In this document: positions 1 to 8,388 of the stretch, piece after piece | How positions within the stretch are numbered: position 1 is the stretch's first letter | How the letters are laid out: the number at the start of each line of letters is the position of its first letter | Source: Massiliimalia massiliensis | Lineage (GTDB): Bacteria; Bacillota; Clostridia; Oscillospirales; Ruminococcaceae | Direction: 5' to 3' | Assembly (NCBI RefSeq): GCF_900155615.1 | Contig: NZ_FUHT01000002.1 | Coordinates: 372,001-436,000, forward strand | Length of the DNA: 64,000 bases | The notes under the pieces: model-generated | Told to the model about the DNA's origin: nothing | Seen by the model: the letters and a program-made list of their open reading frames with translations, nothing else | Databases searched by the model: none | Made by a program: the position numbers and the translations under genes

Positions 1-8
1 GTTATTTT

Positions 9-155
9 TGTCAACATTGTCAACATAGACTGTTTTTCGGGTATTTAGTTTTGTTGACAAAAAAATAATTCAATTTTAAAGTCTCTTGCTAAAATGTAAT
101 TTGTCGTATTAAAAAATTAAGAGCTGTATGATGGTTTTGTCAACATTTGTCAACA
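9..155. repeat. Paired TGTCAACA repeats at the ICE end (integrase arm sites)
   Basis: The octamer TGTCAACA occurs as direct pairs at 9-16 and 18-25 and again at 138-145 and 148-155. One inverted copy, TGTTGACA, lies at 52-59. The paired copies are spaced 9 and 10 bp apart, about one helical turn. They sit just beyond the 3' end of the integrase gene, where Tn916-like and lambda-like integrases bind arm-type sites. The role is inferred from position and repetition. I could not identify the attachment core, because the other end of the element is outside the window. Confidence 0.6.
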
Positions 156-171
156 GACTGAAAAACTGACC

Positions 172-1500
172 TTAATGTGTGTTTAGTGCATTTAGGATCC
201 TTTGCTTCAGCAAGGGGTCTTTTTTTATGCTCTCCACCAGATCGTCAAATTGATTTTCTTTGGTTTCCTGTTCGGAATCCATATACAGGCTGTCCGCCAG
301 CTTTTTCGCCAATCCCTTTTCGGAATCTGCCAGCGTGTGGTTATAGGTATCCATCAGAACCTTAGCAGAAGCGTGTCCGGTAAATCCCTGTACTGTTTTC
401 ACATCTCCCCTGCTCAGCCGGTAAAGGATCGTCGTCCCGGTATGCCTCAGTCCGTGAAAAGTAATGTTCGGCAGATCCAGGCCGCTCTGCGCCTGCCATT
501 TCACAAACCACTTCTCACACAGCTTCGGTTCAATGGGATCTCCGTTGTCCAGACAAAAGACCAGATCATAGTCATGATATTCTTCCCCATAATACGCCCG
601 GTTCTTTGCCACTTGCTGCTGGCGGTACCGAAGCTCTTTCAGCAAATTCGGCGTGATGTAGATCTCCCGCTTGCTTTTCTTCGTTTTTACCTTTTTCAGC
701 ACCAATATGGATTTACTGTTCTTCACCTTGCTTGGAAAGACCCGTATAATATCCCGGTCGCTCAACAGTTCTATCGCTTCCTTCGCTACCCTCTGGAGGG
801 TTTTGTCGACCTTGACCGTTCCTTTCTCCCAGTTGATACAATCCCAGGTAAACGCGGTGGTTTCCCCCTCCCTGGAGGTGCTGGTCGCCGCGGTGTGTAC
901 CAGCAGATGCAGCAGCTTGTCCTGAATATTGTCCAAAGCTATCGTTAGCATTTCCAGCGTCCAGAAAGCGGTTTCCTCTGTATCCCGTTCGGGCTTTGCT
1001 ATCTGCACCGGATTTTCTTCGAGCTGCCGGGTCCTTACCGCGTCCTGAAATCCCGGCTTTAACAGCTCATAAATGCCCCCAAGCGTAGAACCTGATAAAT
1101 AGTCTCCCGTCTTATCGCTTTTCTTTGTCCGGAGGCTAATAAAAAGCTGTTCGATCACAAAAGGAGTCACCTTCTGCAAAGGTAAATTTCCTATTTCCGG
1201 ATATATGTGGGCTTTTAGCAGTGACGCGGCGGACTGTAACCGGCTGTATGCCCAGCCTTTTGTCCGCGCCCGTACCGGGATCCAGTTCTCAAAATATTCT
1301 TTAACTGTTTTCCCATTGGGTATTACAAACTGGTTTTTCAGCATCTTTAGTTCGATAGTTGCTTTTTCCTGTTCAGCCTTTATCTTTTCATGGAAAGTTC
1401 CTGCACTTTTCTGTCTGCGGACACCTGTTTCGTCTACATAGTCATACAGCACTGTATATACTATTCCATATCTTGTTTTCCTTTTTCGTATAGACGCCAT
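172..1500 (-). CDS. int: Tyrosine recombinase (ICE integrase)
   Basis: Site-specific tyrosine recombinase that would integrate and excise the element. About 442 residues from the chosen start. The N-terminal ~60 residues resemble the arm-binding (AP2-like) domain, followed by a core-binding SAM-like domain (YFENW region) and a C-terminal catalytic domain. Visible catalytic residues are Arg in SREGE, the HGLRH box, GH in TGHAS and the nucleophile Tyr in MDTYNH, so the enzyme appears intact. The ATG at 1500 is preferred over the longer 1554 reading because AAAGGAG precedes it by about 9 nt. The excisionase-like gene is immediately upstream on the same strand, and arm-type repeats lie just past the stop. 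This arrangement is usual for Tn916-like and Clostridial ICEs. Confidence 0.95.
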   Translation of the reverse strand: MASIRKRKTRYGIVYTVLYDYVDETGVRRQKSAGTFHEKIKAEQEKATIELKMLKNQFVIPNGKTVKEYFENWIPVRARTKGWAYSRLQSAASLLKAHIYPEIGNLPLQKVTPFVIEQLFISLRTKKSDKTGDYLSGSTLGGIYELLKPGFQDAVRTRQLEENPVQIAKPERDTEETAFWTLEMLTIALDNIQDKLLHLLVHTAATSTSREGETTAFTWDCINWEKGTVKVDKTLQRVAKEAIELLSDRDIIRVFPSKVKNSKSILVLKKVKTKKSKREIYITPNLLKELRYRQQQVAKNRAYYGEEYHDYDLVFCLDNGDPIEPKLCEKWFVKWQAQSGLDLPNITFHGLRHTGTTILYRLSRGDVKTVQGFTGHASAKVLMDTYNHTLADSEKGLAKKLADSLYMDSEQETKENQFDDLVESIKKDPLLKQRILNALNTH

Positions 1501-1529
1501 AATCATTTGCTCCTTTACTTTATGGCAGC

Positions 1530-1742
1530 CTATCTGCTCCCGGAATTCCACCATTCATTAAAGGACGCTTTGTTGATCCGCAGAAGCTTCGGCCCGCACC
1601 GTTTGACAATAAACTTGTCCGTATGGCAGCAAAAGTGGTTTGCCGCGCGTTCCGACATCTGTAAGATCCTCGCGATCTCCTGTATGGTATATGATTCCTG
1701 ATCCTGCGTAATTTCAGGCTGCCTGTTCTGGTTTTCATTCAT
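1530..1742 (-). CDS. xis: Excisionase-like small HTH protein
   Basis: A 70-residue basic protein with a MerR/excisionase-type winged helix: YTIQEIARIL is the first helix pair and the C-terminal part (KFIVKRCGPKLLRINK) resembles the wing. Proteins of this size directly upstream of an integrase usually act as recombination directionality factors that bend DNA at the attachment site. AGGGGGAA precedes the ATG at a good distance. It ends about 30 nt before the integrase start, so the two are probably co-transcribed. The excisionase role is inferred from fold and position; a small transcriptional regulator is the alternative. Confidence 0.8.
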   Translation of the reverse strand: MNENQNRQPEITQDQESYTIQEIARILQMSERAANHFCCHTDKFIVKRCGPKLLRINKASFNEWWNSGSR

Positions 1743-2088
1743 AATATAGTTCCCCCTATTCGCTGCAGCCCGGAATGATCATCTCTTCCCTCCCTTCAAA
1801 TAAAAGAGCCACCCCCAGTATATCATATTTCAAGGGAGGAAGGAAAGTTCCCGGCCGCTTGTTTTTTATTCCTATTCTCTCTACTGTCTGCCTGAGCTTT
1901 CCTGCCTTTCCGGATATTAGGGCGTGTTTTCAGGCGGCGCTGTGCGCCATTTTTCTTCAGGCACGCAAAAAAGCATACTATCTGAAGCACCTGTATTCCC
2001 AAACACAGTAGGATTCAGTTGTCAAGATCCCAATGGAGATCATCATCTCCCTAAATATGAAACTGTTACTTTTGCTAAGAAAAGGAAC
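1743..2088. other. Intergenic region without a recognisable gene
   Basis: Between the excisionase-like gene and the terminator of the next minus-strand operon I see no coding sequence with a ribosome binding site or a recognisable product. The open frames on the plus strand look like chance readings. The promoter of xis-int should lie in the part nearest 1743, but I could not find a convincing -35/-10 pair. Confidence 0.5.
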
Positions 2089-2120
2089 AAAGCAGCCCAA
2101 AAGATTTTTCGGGCTGCTTT
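2089..2120 (-). terminator. Intrinsic terminator after the parR-like gene
   Basis: AAAGCAGCCC and GGGCTGCTTT form a perfect 10-bp stem around a 12-nt loop, directly after the stop codon of the minus-strand parR-like gene. It closes the long operon that begins with SSB. Confidence 0.8.
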
Positions 2121-2122
2121 CT

Positions 2123-2455
2123 TTATTTTCTTCGGAACGCTGACAGGGAGCTTTTCAGACTGGTCGCAGTTTCCCGGTCCAGCTTTTGGAGTTCCTTCTT
2201 CGGTTCCATATTTTCTGGTATCACAGCCAAAGTATTCTCTTTTAAATATTCCTTAACAATATCAATAACAGTCTGCCTGAGTTCTTCCCGGCTGATCCCG
2301 GTTTCTTCCCGGCAGCTGCGGTTCATATAATGCCATACCGCTTGAGCAACAAACGGAGCCTTATGTCTGTACCGATTTAACTCCTTTGCTGCCGAAGCCT
2401 CTTTCGGATCCTGCATGTTGAATTGCAGTGTAAAACGTCCCTCGTCTTTTTTCAT
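2123..2455 (-). CDS. ParR-like centromere-binding protein
   Basis: A 110-residue protein that looks like the small partner of ParM/StbA actin-like partition ATPases in Firmicutes plasmids and ICEs. The N-terminal part (RFTLQFNM, then a stretch rich in Lys, Arg and Glu) fits a ribbon-helix-helix DNA-binding domain, and the C-terminus is charged and helical. Its ATG overlaps the TGA of the upstream ParM fragment (ATGA), the usual parM-parR arrangement. Because the upstream parM is broken, this gene is probably an orphan and a working partition system is unlikely. The family call rests on context and general appearance. Confidence 0.6.
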   Translation of the reverse strand: MKKDEGRFTLQFNMQDPKEASAAKELNRYRHKAPFVAQAVWHYMNRSCREETGISREELRQTVIDIVKEYLKENTLAVIPENMEPKKELQKLDRETATSLKSSLSAFRRK

Positions 2456-2785
2456 TTGGATTCCCGCGCCTCACGGTATGCCAGTTCATAGCCTGCGGCA
2501 TTTGCATTTAAGTTGTCCAGAAACACCGTGTTTCCAACCTTTTCGCTGCGCCGGATATATTCCCGCAGCAGGATCGAGCCTCCGCCAGTCCAAATACTCC
2601 GGCAGTACCGCAAGTCGATTCCGCGCTCGCGAAGCTTGGAGATCAGATCGTTCACAAAGCCTTCTGCCATTTCAGTCAGCTTATCAGGAAAGCCGGTATC
2701 CAAATGTCTTAATATCCCGTCTATTTCCTGTTCGTCCAGCAGAGCGTCAAATTCAGAGTTGGCTTTTCGCCGGATCTCATTGTAA
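2452..2785 (-). pseudogene. C-terminal fragment of a ParM/StbA-like actin homologue
   Basis: The frame ending at 2452 carries typical C-terminal ParM features: the phosphate-binding TGGGS loop, then FLDNLNANAAGYELAYR. Reading back, homologous-looking sequence (FDALLDEQEIDGILRHL, then PDKL) continues to about 2785. There it gives way, in another frame, to a sigma-factor N-terminus. The first ~200 residues, including the first phosphate loops, are missing, so it cannot form a working filament protein. A short product could start at the ATG at 2703. The fragment is followed by the parR-like gene with an ATGA overlap. Confidence 0.65.
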
Positions 2786-2960
2786 AAGAATACTGCCGCA
2801 ATCCCAATCTGTTCAGGTATCTTTGCACTGCATTCAAGTACCGCATAATTACCACATCATAATATTCCTCGACGGGCAAGTGATAGTAATGCAGAAAACG
2901 ATAGACAAGCGTATGATGTTCGGCGGCAAATTCCTGTTCCTGTTCTGACATTCTTTTCAT
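2785..2960 (-). pseudogene. N-terminal fragment of a sigma-70-like factor
   Basis: From the ATG at 2960 (GGAGGG six nt upstream) the frame reads like region 2 of small Clostridial sigma factors: TLVYRFLHYYHLP, YDVVIMRYLNAVQRYL, then LRQYSF. Similarity stops after that, and the frame runs on to a stop at 2721 through DNA that belongs, in another frame, to the ParM fragment. A deletion therefore seems to have fused the 5' part of a sigma gene out of frame to the 3' part of parM. The signals for translation are intact, so an ~80-residue peptide may be made. Confidence 0.55.
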
Positions 2961-3040
2961 TTTTCTTCCCTCCAATACTAAGTTAAAGAAGCAGAGGGAA
3001 AAATCCCTCTGCCGTCTTTATACTGATTCTTCCAGTCCTC

Positions 3041-3673
3041 TTAACACACTTCCTCGTAATCCGCCATATTAAAGTTTTGTTTCGGCGTATTCACAGACGG
3101 CGCGGTTCCTTCCTGGTCGTCCTGATCCGGATCATAGTCGATCCCAAGATCACAGAAATTTTCCGCTTCATAGATCTGATTTCTCAGATATTTCGGCAGG
3201 CTGTCAAACACCGCATAGGTCGCCGGTTCGTCAAAATCAAAATACTTGGTTTCTACTTTGGGGATCTTCACACCCTTTGGAAGCGGTAAAACGTTTTCAA
3301 CCGACGCATAGGTCCCGTTAGTCCCCGTATTATGAATCACCTGGATCTGCGCGCCTTTTCCGAGCAGCGATTCTACCGGGAAAGCATTGATCTCCTCCGG
3401 AGTAAAATCCTTTCCCCTCCAGCCTTTCAAAAACGGACGGAGAAGGCTTTTTTCCGATAAAGATAAAGAAAATGTCCGGCTTATCTGCCGAGGCAGCATT
3501 TCTCCGTTCACCTCAACTTCCTCATCTAAAAGCTGCCAGCCGATCAGCACCTTTAGCTGGCTGGTGTTAAACTTGTCATTGTGCTGCATGCCCAGGCCAA
3601 TGATCCAGTTGCAGACAGCAGTGTGGATCCCTTCTTCTACTAATGGAAATTTTTTTGTTCCGCTTGCGATCAT
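3041..3673 (-). CDS. Phage/ICE-type protein, predicted OB-fold ssDNA-binding
   Basis: A 210-residue protein resembling a family common in Firmicutes phages and ICEs next to recombination genes, usually unnamed. Family-like features are GIHTAVCNWIIGLGMQ near the N-terminus, IGWQLLDE, a conserved-looking ISRTFSLSLSEKSLLRPFL then WRGKDFTPEE block, and an acidic C-terminal tail (DYDPDQDDQEG), which is typical of ssDNA-binding proteins. I infer binding to single-stranded DNA or partner enzymes during transfer or repair; this is not proved. AAAGGAAG precedes the ATG. It is in the SSB operon, between the VWA gene and the sigma/ParM wreck. Confidence 0.55.
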   Translation of the reverse strand: MIASGTKKFPLVEEGIHTAVCNWIIGLGMQHNDKFNTSQLKVLIGWQLLDEEVEVNGEMLPRQISRTFSLSLSEKSLLRPFLKGWRGKDFTPEEINAFPVESLLGKGAQIQVIHNTGTNGTYASVENVLPLPKGVKIPKVETKYFDFDEPATYAVFDSLPKYLRNQIYEAENFCDLGIDYDPDQDDQEGTAPSVNTPKQNFNMADYEEVC

Positions 3674-3694
3674 GTTTGTTCTTCCTTTCTTTTC

Positions 3695-5773
3695 TTACAT
3701 CTTTTTTTGAATATATCGTATGATCAACTGCGTCAGACGGACAGGGAGCTTATGAAGATCGGTAATGTCGAGATAACCGTCCCCGTAGATCCTCCTGATA
3801 TTCTCCTTATCCTCCCCAATCGCAGCTGCAAACAATGTGATCCCTTTGTTGGCGTACTCTCTCTTGATCCCCCTCAAGTCTGCCTCTGCGGCAGTTCCTG
3901 AATATCCGAAGGCAGCGGGCTGTCCATCTGAAATCAGGATCAATAGCCGGGTCCGTTCCGGACGCTTTAAAAGGCGTTCTGCCACAAACCGAAGGGCGGC
4001 GCCGTCGCGGTTGCACCCCGCGGAAGCCATATCCATGATCCGGTACTTGTCCTGGCCGTCGATAGAATCAAACTCCGCATAGGAATACAGATCCACATCA
4101 CTGCTGTCCGAATTATGCCCGTACACCATTACAGGGATATTCATAGCCTGGCAAAAATCATAGATCACCGCCGCGCACGCTCTGGCGTTCGTCAGGCGGT
4201 CCCTGCTGCTCATCGACCCGGATTGGTCTATCAGCAGCGCGGCTGCCAAATCCAGGCTTTCCTTCGGCAGATTATTCCGGTAGAAATATTTTCCGTCGCC
4301 ATGCACCACGTTTCTGGTTTCCAGCCTTTTTCCAAAATACAGGCCAGTATGCTTGCTTCCTGCCTGCTGTTCCTTTACAAAATGCTTTATCATTTGCTGA
4401 AGACGCTTGGACACAGGGCGCAGCAGCTTCATATGCTGATGGTAGCTGTCGACCAGCCGCTCATCTGCCTGTAGGATACGGTGGACCGTGATAGAGATTC
4501 CCTGATGGGCATTCCCGTAATCAATCGCAGACGCTTGGGCTTTTAACTTATCACGGTAATCTGATTCCAGTTTCTGGTTTACCGTATTTACCGCGATATT
4601 CTCCAGCATACGCTGAAGATCCGAAACTGCTTTTCCATATCCGGAACCACCGTAATCCCTGTCATAGCTCAATATCCTACCGCCGCATTCCCAGCTGTCC
4701 TCAGTTTCTTCCAGCTCTATCCTGCCCTTCTCGTATTCAACTACGTTCTGGATCTCCATGTTTTCCTTCTGTATCTGCCCGATGGTTTCTTCCGAGATCT
4801 CAGAAATCCCGCAAACTTTTGCCTTTCCTATATCATGGACTCCTTCTGGTACAACGCTTACAGGCAAACAGCCTTGACCGATCTTTTCTAAAATTTCTTC
4901 CGGCTTTTGACCCTGTTCCTTCATTTTCTGTTCCGCCTGTTCGATCATAGGCCGGACATATGGCCAGAGCTGGAGGAGCAGAAGGTTGACGCAGCCGCAG
5001 CGCTCTCTGGGCTGAAAAGTCCTTATCCCTTGTTTTATGACAGGGATCAGCTGGTTCGCGGTATCTCTGAGGGATTCGGGACAGAAAGCCGTCTGCCTGC
5101 TGTCCATCGTCATGGTATATATCAGCACGAAATTTCTCAGGCAGGTCAGCGCATTGGATCCCGGATCGTTTTTGAATCTCTCGATCGACCACAGGTTATT
5201 TTGCAGGATCCCTGTCCGGTAAAGTCCTTGGTACTCGCTGCACATTCTCATATTAACAAATCCGTCTTCCAAAATATTCAGGAGATCCTTTGCTGTTTCA
5301 AGCAGGATCGCTGAGGCCGCCAAGCTGCCTTTCGATCGAAACTCCTTGATCTCCTTTAAATTCTGTTCCATCGTTACAGACAGGTCTTTCGGTTCAGAAG
5401 GATAAAAAAGCATGTTGCTGTACGCTTTGAGAAAGGCATGATAAACGCTGAAATCGGTAAATAAAATATGCGCCAGCTCATGGGCAAGAAGTCCGACCAT
5501 GCTTATCAATTTGGTTTTCCAGGTCGGGAAGCTCGCCGTTATCTGATTAGCTGCATTGATAAAGATCGTTTGGCCGTTTGTTTGCGCCGCAGTTTCCTCC
5601 AGTTCATGCCACTGGCATATGATCTTCAGGCTGACGCCGCACCTTTTGGCTGCTGATTCAGCTAAATCCATGAGATATGCCTGAAATGTACGGGAGGAAA
5701 AAATCTCTTTGTCGGTCAGGCTTTTTTTCTGATCCTGGATCATCTTCCGGATCTCAAGATGTGTTGTCCTCAT
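3695..5773 (-). CDS. VWA-domain protein with zincin-like HELAH motif
   Basis: A 692-residue protein with two recognisable parts. Around residues 90-110 is a metallopeptidase-like helix with HELAH (98-102), which would bind zinc. The C-terminal ~180 residues are a von Willebrand A domain with the MIDAS motif DQSGS at 516-520 and LILISDGQ downstream, as in CobT/BchD-type proteins. It starts 6 nt after the stop of the AAA+ MoxR-like ATPase gene, and GTGAGG precedes the ATG. MoxR-VWA pairs act as chaperones or remodelling machines, and CobS-CobT insert metal ions. This ICE version has no known substrate. The middle ~350 residues are helical and charged, with no family I recognise. Confidence 0.75.
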   Translation of the reverse strand: MRTTHLEIRKMIQDQKKSLTDKEIFSSRTFQAYLMDLAESAAKRCGVSLKIICQWHELEETAAQTNGQTIFINAANQITASFPTWKTKLISMVGLLAHELAHILFTDFSVYHAFLKAYSNMLFYPSEPKDLSVTMEQNLKEIKEFRSKGSLAASAILLETAKDLLNILEDGFVNMRMCSEYQGLYRTGILQNNLWSIERFKNDPGSNALTCLRNFVLIYTMTMDSRQTAFCPESLRDTANQLIPVIKQGIRTFQPRERCGCVNLLLLQLWPYVRPMIEQAEQKMKEQGQKPEEILEKIGQGCLPVSVVPEGVHDIGKAKVCGISEISEETIGQIQKENMEIQNVVEYEKGRIELEETEDSWECGGRILSYDRDYGGSGYGKAVSDLQRMLENIAVNTVNQKLESDYRDKLKAQASAIDYGNAHQGISITVHRILQADERLVDSYHQHMKLLRPVSKRLQQMIKHFVKEQQAGSKHTGLYFGKRLETRNVVHGDGKYFYRNNLPKESLDLAAALLIDQSGSMSSRDRLTNARACAAVIYDFCQAMNIPVMVYGHNSDSSDVDLYSYAEFDSIDGQDKYRIMDMASAGCNRDGAALRFVAERLLKRPERTRLLILISDGQPAAFGYSGTAAEADLRGIKREYANKGITLFAAAIGEDKENIRRIYGDGYLDITDLHKLPVRLTQLIIRYIQKKM

Positions 5774-5779
5774 GATTCC

Positions 5780-7504
5780 TCACCCCGCTAACAATGAAAC
5801 GAGCTGCGGCGCGAAACAGGTATCATAGATCGCTTTCCTGTTTTCCGCATCAGATGATACCGCGCTCAACACTGTAAATCTTGCCGATTTCTCCAGGTCA
5901 TGGCCGACCATATAGCTCTGGACCCATGCGATCAGTTCCCGCATTCCGCAGCAACCGTCCAGGATCATCAGGTCATGACACTGTGACTGGATCATTTCCA
6001 CGGTTTTCGCCATTTCGAATACAGTTTTCTTTTCCGTACAGCCGGTGATCCCGCAGATCCTTTCTACAACGGTTTCTATGTTAGGCTGTTCCACATCAAA
6101 AACCAGATCCATTCGGCTGATCACTGACTGGTTCAGATTTTTGCAGCCCTCGTAATCGCTGTTAGTGGTTACTACCACAACGGTATCCGGGTGACGCGCA
6201 ACGACCTCCCCGGTAGGAAGCGTGACACAGGAACAGCGGTCCAGCAGTGAATTCAGTCCGACTAACACGCCGGGATTCGATATGATCGCGGGTTCCTGCA
6301 ATTCCACCAAATATCCGTACCGCATTGCCTGAACCAACGGCGTGTCAACATACCGGAAGGACTGCGCCCCGTTCTTTCGCTGCATACATTTCACTAATTC
6401 CCGGAACACCTCTTCCTCAGTAATGTTTTCGTCATAGGAGCCTGTCATTTTAAAATATGCTGTTGCCGGATCCATCTGTATATCCTGAAAATCAGGCAGC
6501 TCTGGGACTTTATTGTTATTAACTTCAGGTATGATTTGTCCCAGGAGATCATATATTTCTGTATTTGCAGAACAGGTCAGTGAAAGATACGGCAGCCCTA
6601 ATCCTGCCGCGATCGCTTTCGCGCCTTCTGTCTTTCCCGTTCCGGCAGGCCCACGCATCAGAAAATTTCTCATCGGATTCTGTGTCCCCGTCGTTTCCTT
6701 GATATGGAGGCAGATCTCTACTGCCTGTTCCGGTATTACATACCAGTCCGGCAGTCTTGGAATCAAATCCTTCTCCTGTCCTGAAAAAGTACGCTGGGAA
6801 AAGGAATATCGATCCACAAAATCCGAATGCTTTACTGGACGGAACACCGGCTTCAACATCTCAAACCGTCCATGCAAAATCTGGTCCGGAATAATTGTTC
6901 CATCACTGATTTCAGACTGAGCGATCATATCAAAAATACCAGGATAAGGAGCGTCAAACAAAATTTTTTCCTCCATGATCCTCCGGTAAAAGTTATCGCA
7001 GAGGATCCACGCGCTTTCTATTTTGCTGTAGGAGAGCGACTCTCCCTGTCTTCTCCATTCCTTCAATTCCTGATATTGCTTCTGAAATTCTGATTCCTTC
7101 AGCGCGGTTTCCATAATCGCCAGAAAAACCGCAGTCCCTGTTCGCGATCCGGAAGACAGGGTATAGGCCGAAGCCGCATTGTACGGCGGTTTAAAGCAGG
7201 TTATTCTGATCCCGCCGCTGTCCGGATCATACAAAGCGATCTGGATCTCGCCGCTGTTCGCATGGTATTCCACAACCGTCCGATTGCCCAGCGTTCCGAT
7301 CCCTCCTTTTTTTCGGCCTGTCTCTATGTCCATATATGCAAAAATCCCCCGGAGCGTAGGCCCGTGCAGCGTGGCAACCGGCGCTTTGGTATAGTTGTAT
7401 TGGGAAAATACATCTTTCCGCCTTTTATTTACCGAATCATCATCAAACGGCTCCGGCAGCTCGCATTCCCATGTCCATTTACTATATATGGGGGTCTTTC
7501 CCAT
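5780..7504 (-). CDS. MoxR/CobS-like AAA+ ATPase
   Basis: A 574-residue ATPase. Residues 1-250 form an N-terminal region I do not recognise. From about 270 there is an AAA+ module with Walker A GPAGTGKT at 285-292, a VVVVTTNSD sensor-1-like strand and an SRMDLVFDVEQP sensor-2-side motif typical of MoxR/CobS. AAGGGGGGAG precedes the ATG. It is immediately upstream of the VWA/HELAH gene, and MoxR ATPases are nearly always paired with VWA partners. The two probably form one machine, perhaps remodelling protein complexes at the membrane or on DNA. The long N-terminal extension is unlike ordinary MoxR proteins, which are about 320 residues. Confidence 0.8.
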   Translation of the reverse strand: MGKTPIYSKWTWECELPEPFDDDSVNKRRKDVFSQYNYTKAPVATLHGPTLRGIFAYMDIETGRKKGGIGTLGNRTVVEYHANSGEIQIALYDPDSGGIRITCFKPPYNAASAYTLSSGSRTGTAVFLAIMETALKESEFQKQYQELKEWRRQGESLSYSKIESAWILCDNFYRRIMEEKILFDAPYPGIFDMIAQSEISDGTIIPDQILHGRFEMLKPVFRPVKHSDFVDRYSFSQRTFSGQEKDLIPRLPDWYVIPEQAVEICLHIKETTGTQNPMRNFLMRGPAGTGKTEGAKAIAAGLGLPYLSLTCSANTEIYDLLGQIIPEVNNNKVPELPDFQDIQMDPATAYFKMTGSYDENITEEEVFRELVKCMQRKNGAQSFRYVDTPLVQAMRYGYLVELQEPAIISNPGVLVGLNSLLDRCSCVTLPTGEVVARHPDTVVVVTTNSDYEGCKNLNQSVISRMDLVFDVEQPNIETVVERICGITGCTEKKTVFEMAKTVEMIQSQCHDLMILDGCCGMRELIAWVQSYMVGHDLEKSARFTVLSAVSSDAENRKAIYDTCFAPQLVSLLAG

Positions 7505-7517
7505 ATCTTCTCCCCCC

Positions 7518-7616
7518 TTACCACTCTACCGTCACGCAGTTTTTTCTGATCTGCGGGGTCAGTCCCATCTGCTCCAGCTTTCCGGCCAAGTATTTCCAGC
7601 AGGATCGTTCAGGCAT
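7518..7616 (-). CDS. Possible small ORF (32 aa)
   Basis: A short frame sits between the membrane-protein stop and the MoxR start and encodes a basic peptide ending KNCVTVEW. It may extend upstream without a standard start codon. No good ribosome binding site precedes the ATG at 7616, so translation may be coupled to the gene before it. It fills a gap in an otherwise tightly packed operon. Function unknown. Confidence 0.3.
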   Translation of the reverse strand: MPERSCWKYLAGKLEQMGLTPQIRKNCVTVEW

Positions 7617-7633
7617 ATCCGGAACAATGTCTT

Positions 7634-8278
7634 TTACCTCATTTTTTCCCCTTCTGTAATAACTACTTCTCCGCTTTCCAGAATGTCGATGCGGCTGTAG
7701 CCCTGAGAGCTAAGCTCCGAAACCAGGCCGTGCAGCTTATCCTTCGCCGCCATTTCAAACCAGACGCTGACCAGTTCCTCATTGGCGTCAGGTTTTTGGA
7801 TCTGGTCTGACGACGCTTTTTTCGGTTCTTCCCCTTCCTGCATATTAACGAATACACGGTACAAAGGATCTATCACCACCTCCGCGGAATGATATTTTCC
7901 GGTATGGTTTGTTAGAATTTTGCCTTTTCCTCCCTGTTCTGCAAGCTGTTCCGGCTGAGCTGTGCCCCAATTCCAAATTGCTTCAGGATATTCTTTTCTC
8001 AGAATTTCAGTCACACGATAGTTCAAATGAGACAGAACTGCCTTTTGCACCGAATCGGTTTTTCCTGTTCTTAATGTCAGCCGGTATTTCCACTGTGTCC
8101 GAAAATGCCTCCATTTTGACTGGGCTTCCGGCAGTCTTGCGATCACTGCCGCAAAGCTCCAGACCACGAACACCAAAGCATAAAGCCAATAGTATTCTGA
8201 TGGTCGGAAAAACAGCAGCAGGATCACAAAAGCCAGCAGTAATATGCGGAGACTCTTTATATGAGTCTTCGAGTCCAT
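7634..8278 (-). CDS. Small membrane protein of the SSB operon
   Basis: About 214 residues. Two hydrophobic segments near the N-terminus (LRILLLAFVILLLFF and YWLYALVFVVWSFAAVI) form a helical hairpin, followed by a ~150-residue cytoplasmic domain with a charged middle. The ATG at 8278 is chosen over the 8305 reading because AAAGGAA precedes it by about 9 nt. No family recognised. It lies between SSB and the MoxR/VWA pair on the same strand and could anchor that ATPase machine to the membrane, but this is only inference from position. Confidence 0.6.
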   Translation of the reverse strand: MDSKTHIKSLRILLLAFVILLLFFRPSEYYWLYALVFVVWSFAAVIARLPEAQSKWRHFRTQWKYRLTLRTGKTDSVQKAVLSHLNYRVTEILRKEYPEAIWNWGTAQPEQLAEQGGKGKILTNHTGKYHSAEVVIDPLYRVFVNMQEGEEPKKASSDQIQKPDANEELVSVWFEMAAKDKLHGLVSELSSQGYSRIDILESGEVVITEGEKMR

Positions 8279-8388
8279 TGATACCATTCCTTTCTTTCCG
8301 GACATTCCCTGACTGAAATAAAAAAGAGGGACCGGACAGCTTTGAAATTTCTTTCTTAACTGTTCAGCCCCTCTGTGCCTGATCTATT

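Noticed and set aside
202-948. Long plus-strand frame opposite the integrase
   Set aside because: It is the complement of a clear tyrosine recombinase, with no ribosome binding site or family features.
2721-2975. Complete 84-aa small gene
   Set aside because: Its first part matches a sigma factor, while its last part overlaps the ParM frame. It is treated as a truncated gene.
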